Source: CAYFVU01 sp964346645 (lineage in GTDB: Bacteria; Spirochaetota; Spirochaetia; DSM-16054; Sediminispirochaetaceae). From it: a stretch of 38,000 bases of DNA. Numbering within the stretch: position 1 is the first letter of the stretch; the number at the start of each line of letters is the position of its first letter. The DNA lies in the NCBI GenBank assembly GCA_964346645.1, contig CAYFVU010000022.1, forward strand, positions 1-38,000, written 5' to 3'. The translations under genes were made by a program, and so were the position numbers. Positions 32,524-38,000 of the stretch are shown here, piece by piece. The notes under the pieces were generated by a model. It did not search any database, was not told where the DNA came from, and saw only the letters and a list, made by a program, of their open reading frames with translations.

Positions 32524-33903
32524 ATGGCGAAACTCTGGCAGAAGGATTATCAACTCGATTCGCTTATCGAGGAGTTCACCGTGGGGGAGGATTGGAAGCT
32601 CGACCGGGAACTCCTGGTATCGGATGCCATCGCGAGCATCGCTCATGCGAAGGGGCTCGGAAAGATCGGGATACTCCTCGCGCACGAAGTCGATGCCCTT
32701 GTGGAGGGATTGCGGGAGATCATTAAAAGTGCTCGCGAGGGAGAATTCGAGATACGCCATTCGGACGAGGACGGTCACACGGCCATCGAGAATGCTCTGG
32801 TCGAGAAGGTGGGAGAGGCCGGAAAGAAGATACACACGGGCAGGAGCAGGAACGATCAGGTTCTTGCCGCGCTTCGTCTTTTCGGGCGGGATGCCGCGCT
32901 CCGGATACTCACGGAAGGGGCGGAGCTGGTACGCTCGCTTATTCGCTGTGCACGGGAGAACGAGGGACTCCCCCTCGCCGGAAGGACACACATGCAGATC
33001 GCAATGCCCGCCTCGGTCGGACTGTGGGCGGCTTCTTTTGCCGAAGAGCTCGGTGACGATCTTGCCCACCTGCTCGAGACGGCGGAGCACACCGACCAGT
33101 GCCCACTCGGCTCGGCGGCGAGCTACGGGGTGCCCCTACCGCTCGACCGGGAATACGTGAGCGGGCTGCTCGGATTCCGCCGATTGCACAGGAACGTGCT
33201 CTATGCAAACAACTCCCGGGGCAAGTTCGAGAGTCTTCTTCTCGATGCGGGAGATCAACTCATGCTGACCCTCAGCAAAATGGCGCAGGATCTCATTCTC
33301 TTCTCGCTGCCCGAGTTCGGTTACGTGTCGCTGCCGAGGGAGCTCTGCTCCGGGTCGAGCATCATGCCGCAGAAGAAGAATCCTGATGCTCTCGAGCTGC
33401 TGCGAGGCAAGTCGGCAACCCTTTCCGGCTATGCGCAGCAGGTGAAGATGGTAATCCGGTCGCTTCCGAGCGGCTACAACCGCGATTTTCAGGAGACGAA
33501 GGAGCCCTTCCTCCGGGGGATGCGGCTCGTTCATCGATCGATTTCGGTGATGCGGCGCACGGTCGATTCCCTCGAGTTCCATCCCGAGAAGCTGCGGGAG
33601 GGGTTCTCCAAAGAGATTTTCGCCACCGATGCGGCTCTCGAGCGTGTGGAGAGAGGTGAAAACTTCCGGGACGCCTACCGTTATGTGGGCAGCCACTTAG
33701 ACGAGCTCGAAAAGCGCACCCCCGAGGAGAGTATCGCGAACCGGAGGTCTACCGGAACGGCGGGGAATCTCGCCCTGGAAGGTGTCGACTCCTCGTTGGT
33801 GGAGCTCGAGAAGAGGTTGTCCTCTATAGAGAGCCGCAGCGGCTCGGCGTTGGCGGCACTTGCAGGAGACAATGTCAGACCCACTTCACTGTGGGATAGA
33901 TAA
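32524..33903 (+). CDS. argH: Argininosuccinate lyase
   Basis: A 459-residue member of the fumarase/aspartase superfamily and of normal length. Family blocks include EDGHTAIENALVEKVGEAG, KIHTGRSRNDQV, LAGRTHMQIAMPAS and the loop signature GSSIMPQKKNPD (G277-D288) carrying the catalytic serine. It cleaves argininosuccinate to arginine and fumarate, the last step of arginine synthesis. argG and other arg genes are not in the window. The ATG follows GAGGAGG. Biosynthetic ArgH in an organism that degrades ornithine implies the two directions must be kept apart by regulation. Confidence 0.95.
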   Translation: MAKLWQKDYQLDSLIEEFTVGEDWKLDRELLVSDAIASIAHAKGLGKIGILLAHEVDALVEGLREIIKSAREGEFEIRHSDEDGHTAIENALVEKVGEAGKKIHTGRSRNDQVLAALRLFGRDAALRILTEGAELVRSLIRCARENEGLPLAGRTHMQIAMPASVGLWAASFAEELGDDLAHLLETAEHTDQCPLGSAASYGVPLPLDREYVSGLLGFRRLHRNVLYANNSRGKFESLLLDAGDQLMLTLSKMAQDLILFSLPEFGYVSLPRELCSGSSIMPQKKNPDALELLRGKSATLSGYAQQVKMVIRSLPSGYNRDFQETKEPFLRGMRLVHRSISVMRRTVDSLEFHPEKLREGFSKEIFATDAALERVERGENFRDAYRYVGSHLDELEKRTPEESIANRRSTGTAGNLALEGVDSSLVELEKRLSSIESRSGSALAALAGDNVRPTSLWDR

Positions 33904-33966
33904 ATCGTAACGCGTGCGGCATGGCTGTGTCGCATGCGCAGAAACAAAACTTTTAGGAGGTTGAAT

Positions 33967-34467
33967 ATGGCTGAAGCCAAAGCGCTGGAGATCCTCAAGA
34001 AGGCGATCCTGCTCGAGCAGCAGGGAATGAACTTTTACGGAAGAGTCGCGGAGCAGACCAAGAGCGAAGCGGTTCGCAATATCTTCTCAATAATGGCCGA
34101 TGAGGAGAGGAAACACAAAGAGGCGCTCTCGGCCCAATACAAGAGGTATCAGAAGGACGGCTCTTTCCAGATGGAGGACTCGCTCGGTTCCCCGAACGAG
34201 TTTGCCGACAGCGTCCTCACAGACAAGATCAGGAACGAGATAGATGCGGCTGCCTACGAGGCTGCCTCCATTTCCGCGGCCATCGGCATGGAGAAGCAGG
34301 CGATCGACCTCTACTCCGGCCGCGCCGAGGAGGCCGACGATCCAGAAGAAAAGAGGATCTACAAGGAGCTGGCGAATTGGGAGAAGACGCACGTCACCTT
34401 TCTCAACAACATCTACAACGATCTGTTGGAGGATGCCTGGTACGACGCCAACTTCTGGCCTTTTTAG
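33967..34467 (+). CDS. Rubrerythrin-like ferritin-family protein
   Basis: A 166-residue four-helix-bundle protein. Iron ligands are suggested by E..GMNFYGRVAEQ, MADEERKH, EAASISAAIGMEKQAIDLY and ANWEKTHV, the repeated E-x-x-x-Y and E-x-x-H pattern of rubrerythrins. The C-terminal rubredoxin domain is missing, so it would need an external electron donor; an Isf-type flavoprotein or rubredoxin could serve. It probably removes peroxide or handles iron in the cytoplasm of this anaerobe. The ATG follows AGGAGG. An earlier in-frame start at 33934 is unlikely. Confidence 0.85.
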   Translation: MAEAKALEILKKAILLEQQGMNFYGRVAEQTKSEAVRNIFSIMADEERKHKEALSAQYKRYQKDGSFQMEDSLGSPNEFADSVLTDKIRNEIDAAAYEAASISAAIGMEKQAIDLYSGRAEEADDPEEKRIYKELANWEKTHVTFLNNIYNDLLEDAWYDANFWPF

Positions 34468-34559
34468 GTGCAGGCATTTCCGCTATCGCAATTTTCAGCG
34501 GCACAGGGGTATTCGGGCAGGTATCGTATCTTCGTCGGTGTCCTATTCGCCCTGTCGTC

Positions 34560-36554
34560 CTATTCGCCCTCTGAGCTCGAGCTGTCGTCCTCCTCTTTCT
34601 GCGGGGACTCTTCCTTAGAAGACTCTTCTTTCGAAGATTCTTCGGCGGATTTTTCCGGGCGCCCGAGGGTCTTGCGCACGATGCGGTCGACCTCGTCGCC
34701 GGAGATCTCCTCCTTCTCCATGAGCTCCTCAACGAGGGCGTCGAGGGCGGCTTTTTCGCTGGTCAGAATGTCTCTCGCGCGGGTAAATGCCTGCTCGAGT
34801 ATCTGGCGTACCTCCATGTCGACCTCTCTGGCGGTCTGCTCGCTGTACTGCTTGCCGCGTGCGAGCTCCTCGCCGAGGAAGACGTTGCCTGACTCGTCCT
34901 GCAGATGGATCTTACCGAGCACGTCGCTCATGCCCCAGCTGGTGACCATCTTCTTGGCCATCTGGGATGCCTGCTGCAGGTCGTTCTCCGCGCCGGTGGT
35001 CGAGGTCTTGAAGATCGTCTCCTCCGCTGCCCTGCCGCCGAGCATGACCGAAATCCTGTCCTGCAGCTGCGGCTTCTTGTAGATGTAACGGTCCTCCTTC
35101 GGCAGCTGATGGGTCACTCCCATCGCCCTTCCTCGGGGAATGATGGTGACCTTGTGTACCGGGTCGGTGTTCGGCAGCTCGTAGGCGACGAGGGTGTGTC
35201 CGGCCTCGTGGTAGGCGATCAGTCTCTTCTCGTCCTCCGAGAGCTTCATCCCGGATCTCGTGAGCCCCAGGAGGATGATGTCGCGGGCGTTGTCGATGTG
35301 CTGCTGTTCGAGGGTCTCTTTCTTCTCCCGGGCGGCGAGCTGAGCGCCCACGTTCAGGAGGTTCTCCAGGTCCGCGCCGCTGAAGCCTGGAGTGCCTCTG
35401 GCCACCTCTTCGAAGTTTACCGAGTCGGCGAGGGGGTGCTTCTTGCCGTGTACCGCGAGTATCTTCTGTCTGTCCTCGAGAGTGGGCAGGTTGATGGTGA
35501 TCTCCCTGTCGAACCTGCCGGGACGCTTGAGGGCCGGGTCGAGGATGTCGGGCCGGTTGGTGGCGGCGATGATGATGGTGCTCTCGTGCTGTTCGAAGCC
35601 GTCCATCTCGGAGAGGAGCTGATTGAGGGTCTGCTCTCTCTCGTCGTGTCCTCCGCCGAGACCGGCTCCGCGGTGGCGGCCTATGGAGTCGAGCTCGTCG
35701 ATGAAGATGATGCTCGGGGAGTTCTTCTTCGCATCGTTGAACATGTTGCGCACTCGGCTCGCACCGACGCCCACGAACATCTCCATGAAGTCCGAACCGC
35801 TGGTGCTGTAGAAGGGAACGTCCGCCTCGCCGGCGATGGCCCTGGCGATGAGGGTCTTACCGGTTCCCGGGGGACCTACGAGGAGTATTCCTCTGCTCGG
35901 GCGCGCGCCGAGTTTCTTGTAACGCTCGGGATTCTTGAGGTAGTCGACGATGTCCATGATCTCCTCGCGCTCGGTGTCGAGGCCGGCCACATCGTCGAAG
36001 CCCGTCTTTACGTTTCGTTTGTCGTAGAGCTTCGCCTTGCTTTCACCCACCGAGAACATGTTCTGTCCCCGGGAGCGCATGCTCCGCCACATGAAGAAGC
36101 CGAGCCAGACGAGTATCAGCAGAGGAAGCAGATTTCCCAGTATCTCCCAGAAGCCCTGTTGATTGGCCGATCTGGTGATGACCGTCACACCCTTCTGCTC
36201 GAGAAGGCTCAGCAGCTCATTGTCTCCGGTTGCAGGTATGTAGGTGATGAAGGTTTCCAGCTGGTTTCCTCCGACGTTGGTCGATTGATTCAGCGTACCT
36301 TCTATGGTGTCTCGCTCCATGACGACCTTGCTGACCTTACCGCTGCGGACGAGCTCCTTGAAGCGGGTGTAGCTGATGACATTGCCGCTGCGCTGCATCA
36401 ACATGAGGTTGAAAAAGGGGAGTAATATGAGAAGAATGACTATTATCCAGGTAAATCTGGAGAAATTCCAGTTTCCCTGCGGAAAATTCGAGTTCTGATT
36501 GTTCTGGCCGTTTTGGTTCTCGTTTTTTTGGCCATTGTCGTTGCCGCTGTTCAT
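34560..36554 (-). CDS. ftsH: ATP-dependent zinc metalloprotease FtsH
   Basis: A 664-residue membrane AAA protease. An Asn/Gln-rich cytoplasmic start (1-30) precedes the first membrane segment (about 34-53), a periplasmic domain (55-138) and the second segment (about 139-157). The AAA module has Walker A GPPGTGKT (227-234), Walker B SIIFIDELDSIGRHRG and the second region of homology NRPDILDPALKRPGRFD. The zinc site is HEAGH (449-453). The acidic, Ser/Glu-rich tail is unusually long. It degrades misfolded membrane and short-lived regulatory proteins. The ATG has GGAGG upstream, and an inverted repeat sits in the leader. Confidence 0.97.
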   Translation of the reverse strand: MNSGNDNGQKNENQNGQNNQNSNFPQGNWNFSRFTWIIVILLILLPFFNLMLMQRSGNVISYTRFKELVRSGKVSKVVMERDTIEGTLNQSTNVGGNQLETFITYIPATGDNELLSLLEQKGVTVITRSANQQGFWEILGNLLPLLILVWLGFFMWRSMRSRGQNMFSVGESKAKLYDKRNVKTGFDDVAGLDTEREEIMDIVDYLKNPERYKKLGARPSRGILLVGPPGTGKTLIARAIAGEADVPFYSTSGSDFMEMFVGVGASRVRNMFNDAKKNSPSIIFIDELDSIGRHRGAGLGGGHDEREQTLNQLLSEMDGFEQHESTIIIAATNRPDILDPALKRPGRFDREITINLPTLEDRQKILAVHGKKHPLADSVNFEEVARGTPGFSGADLENLLNVGAQLAAREKKETLEQQHIDNARDIILLGLTRSGMKLSEDEKRLIAYHEAGHTLVAYELPNTDPVHKVTIIPRGRAMGVTHQLPKEDRYIYKKPQLQDRISVMLGGRAAEETIFKTSTTGAENDLQQASQMAKKMVTSWGMSDVLGKIHLQDESGNVFLGEELARGKQYSEQTAREVDMEVRQILEQAFTRARDILTSEKAALDALVEELMEKEEISGDEVDRIVRKTLGRPEKSAEESSKEESSKEESPQKEEDDSSSSEGE

Positions 36555-36570
36555 TCGGTAACCTCCACAG

Positions 36571-36631
36571 GGTAAAATACTACGAAAAGTGGGTAAACAT
36601 CAAACTGTTTCGAGACGTAGTAGATTTTACC
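36571..36631. promoter_or_regulatory. Inverted repeat in the ftsH leader
   Basis: GGTAAAATACTACG (36571-36584) is repeated inverted as CGTAGTAGATTTTACC (36616-36631), with a two-base insertion and a 31-nt loop. It lies 17-77 nt upstream of the ftsH start. It could be an RNA hairpin near the ribosome-binding site or a pair of operator half-sites. It is not a CIRCE element. Confidence 0.5.
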
Positions 36632-36718
36632 TCCGTGTATTGTGTTTTGAGTTCAATGCGTGAAAAACATTCGCCCTGCGCCGAGGCGAGTGGTGAACCG
36701 CGCAGAGGCTGAGATAGC

Positions 36719-37054
36719 TCACATACTGTAACTCCCGCCGATTCCAATGGAGACGCCGCGGAGTCGAGATACAAATTTCTTCTCGAAATCGGAATCTTTG
36801 TCAACCGTCCCGTCGCTGTAGTCCAATTTGTAGTATGTATCGGCGGATGCCTTGGTTTTTGCAATTATGTCGGTGAACACGCTTGTGACCTGTACCCGAA
36901 TAGCATCGAACTGTACGCCGATGCTGCCGCCGGCCTGATATCCGTAGCCGAAGGATTGCGTCGAGAGGGGAAGGGTGGCGAATCCGAAGAGAATCGTGCC
37001 CATGAGCAGCCTGTCGAGATAAGACGGCATGTGAAATGAGGATCGTCTCTTCAT
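36719..37054 (-). CDS. Small exported hypothetical protein, possibly truncated
   Basis: A 111-residue protein with a signal peptide (about 1-33, ending LSTQSFG). The mature part is about 75 residues, with GGSIGVQFDAIRVQV and a closing RLRGVSIGIGGSYSM. The alternating strands resemble the first hairpins of an outer-membrane barrel, but the protein is too short for a full barrel. It may be truncated or a small periplasmic protein. The ATG follows AAGGAG, so it is translated. Confidence 0.6.
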   Translation of the reverse strand: MKRRSSFHMPSYLDRLLMGTILFGFATLPLSTQSFGYGYQAGGSIGVQFDAIRVQVTSVFTDIIAKTKASADTYYKLDYSDGTVDKDSDFEKKFVSRLRGVSIGIGGSYSM

Positions 37055-37166
37055 GTATGAGCTCCTTATGGATCGAAGATATTATCAGTATAGCTGACGG
37101 CGCGAAATCATGCCACTCTGCACGTAGGGCCTCGCAGCTTTAGTCGGGACGACTCCCGTTGAGATC

Positions 37167-37844
37167 CTATGTGAGCTCTTCGGCGAGCTCAGAGCCGGCG
37201 GCATAGGCTCTCCGCAGGAGCTCCGCATCTTTTTTCACCGATGCCACCGGAAAGTGGCCGAGCGCGGCGACCTCGGAGCTCAGCTCGTAGCCGAGGATCT
37301 CCAGCGGATCCCGCATCGCCGGAATGGTAAAGCCCATCTCAGACGCCTCATTCTGCTCGCAGACGCCGATTACCACCATCCTCCTGCCTTGGTCGGCCAG
37401 ACGGGAACGATAGGGCCCGGGTCGAGGCGTCTCGAAGTCGAAGTAGGGGTAGAGGCGGTCGATGAAGCTCTTCATGAGGCTGGTGATGTTGTAGTTGTAG
37501 GTGGGAGAGCCGACCACCAGACCCGCAGAGGCATCGAGGAGAGGATAGATCAGGTGCATGCCGTCGTAGAAGCGGCTGCAGGTCTTGTCGCGTCGGCACT
37601 GCTCGCAGCCGATGCATGGCTCGATCGCGTAGTCGCGCAGGTGGACGAACTCGACCTCCGCCCCCTTCTCCCTCGCTCCTTCGGCTGCGCGGTCTATCAG
37701 ACTGTCGGTGTTGCCTCCTGCCCGGGGACTCGCGCTGATGCAGAGAATCCGGCGGGGATTCGGTGCTTCTTCTTTGATTGTCGATCCGCGCTTCGTGGTT
37801 GAGGTATGTGGATCCGTACCTGGTCTCGTATTTCTCTCCGTCAT
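37167..37844 (-). CDS. Iron-sulfur flavoprotein (Isf-like)
   Basis: A 225-residue flavodoxin-fold protein. After a 30-residue polar N-terminal extension comes RRILCISASPRAGGNTDSLI (31-50) with the FMN phosphate loop, then the cysteine motif C77-x2-C80-x2-C83-x5-C89 in EPCIGCEQCRRDKTC, and VVGSPTYNYNITSLMKSFIDR. The spacing fits the compact 4Fe-4S motif of Isf proteins, so it is probably an electron-transfer flavoprotein. It is a distant paralogue of the protein at 24558-25133. The ATG is preceded by AGGAGGAAAG, which fixes the long N-terminus. Confidence 0.85.
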   Translation of the reverse strand: MTERNTRPGTDPHTSTTKRGSTIKEEAPNPRRILCISASPRAGGNTDSLIDRAAEGAREKGAEVEFVHLRDYAIEPCIGCEQCRRDKTCSRFYDGMHLIYPLLDASAGLVVGSPTYNYNITSLMKSFIDRLYPYFDFETPRPGPYRSRLADQGRRMVVIGVCEQNEASEMGFTIPAMRDPLEILGYELSSEVAALGHFPVASVKKDAELLRRAYAAGSELAEELT

Positions 37845-37946
37845 CTTTCCTCCTCACGTTCACGTTTCGAATGTTCGCAACTCTGCACAAATCTGAGAAA
37901 ATATGCTACTATTTTGCACTGTTATTGTATAGGTAAGCATGTGAGA

Positions 37947-38000
37947 ATGTACAATCAGAACCCCGAACAGATTGCCCGCGACCAGATAGACTCCATGCTG
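37947..38000 (+). CDS. Probable type I restriction subunit HsdR, N-terminal fragment
   Basis: The last 54 bases read MYNQNPEQIARDQIDSML without a stop and run off the window. The wording NPEQIARDQIDSML resembles the first residues of many type I restriction R subunits (from memory, NPEQxARxxIDxxL...AGW). A GTG at 37941 is an alternative start. The upstream 100 bp is AT-rich. The call rests on 18 residues and is tentative. Confidence 0.45.
   Translation, partial: MYNQNPEQIARDQIDSML

Noticed and set aside
34905..36425. A 506-codon frame antisense to ftsH
   Set aside because: Shadow of the FtsH coding sequence, with no independent signals.

Overview
This window looks like chromosomal DNA from a GC-rich, anaerobic or fermentative spirochaete. 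The phylum is inferred, not shown. Support comes from the solute-binding-protein leader ending FAGGAQE, a nif-type (NifS plus full-length NifU) Fe-S system used as housekeeping machinery, several lineage-type hypothetical proteins, and a predicted outer-membrane propeller protein. It is a draft assembly: 100 Ns are flanked by an identical 55-bp sequence.

The core of the window (about 1-15,560) is a nearly complete oxidative ornithine-degradation locus of the type characterised in Clostridium sticklandii. On the minus strand lie ord (2,4-diaminopentanoate dehydrogenase) and a polar amino-acid ABC transporter (binding protein, permease and the first codons of the ATPase). A TrmB-family regulator is divergent from ord. 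After a stretch with IS21-type end repeats and a DEDDh exonuclease, the plus strand carries ortA-ortB-oraS-oraE-glmL-like-orr, all overlapping or closely spaced. The route is L-ornithine to D-ornithine (Orr), to 2,4-diaminopentanoate (OraSE, B12 and PLP), to 2-amino-4-oxopentanoate (Ord), then with CoA to D-alanine plus acetyl-CoA (OrtAB). A cyclic-2,3-diphosphoglycerate-synthetase-like P-loop protein sits just beyond.

Two points stand out. First, the ornithine racemase is about 290 residues too long. Its tail reads as an arginase/ureohydrolase fold whose metal-ligand motifs are all replaced, and which is interrupted by seven pentapeptide repeats. Second, the promoters of ord, ortA and the P-loop gene share a TTACTAC...GTAGTAA operator. 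This suggests one regulon, probably under the TrmB-family protein, and implicates the P-loop protein in ornithine catabolism.

The second half is mostly housekeeping: nifS-nifU, a PdxA-family dehydrogenase, a surface HExxH/beta-propeller/beta-barrel protein, GDP-mannose pyrophosphorylase, ssb, thioredoxin, a lipoprotein with a lamin-tail-like domain, a CRP-like regulator, glmS, a DUF364 protein, argH, a rubrerythrin-like protein, ftsH, two iron-sulfur flavoproteins of the Isf type, and at the right edge the apparent start of a type I restriction HsdR gene. Several genes have a -10 box only 5-10 nt from the start codon and no Shine-Dalgarno sequence, suggesting frequent leaderless transcripts.
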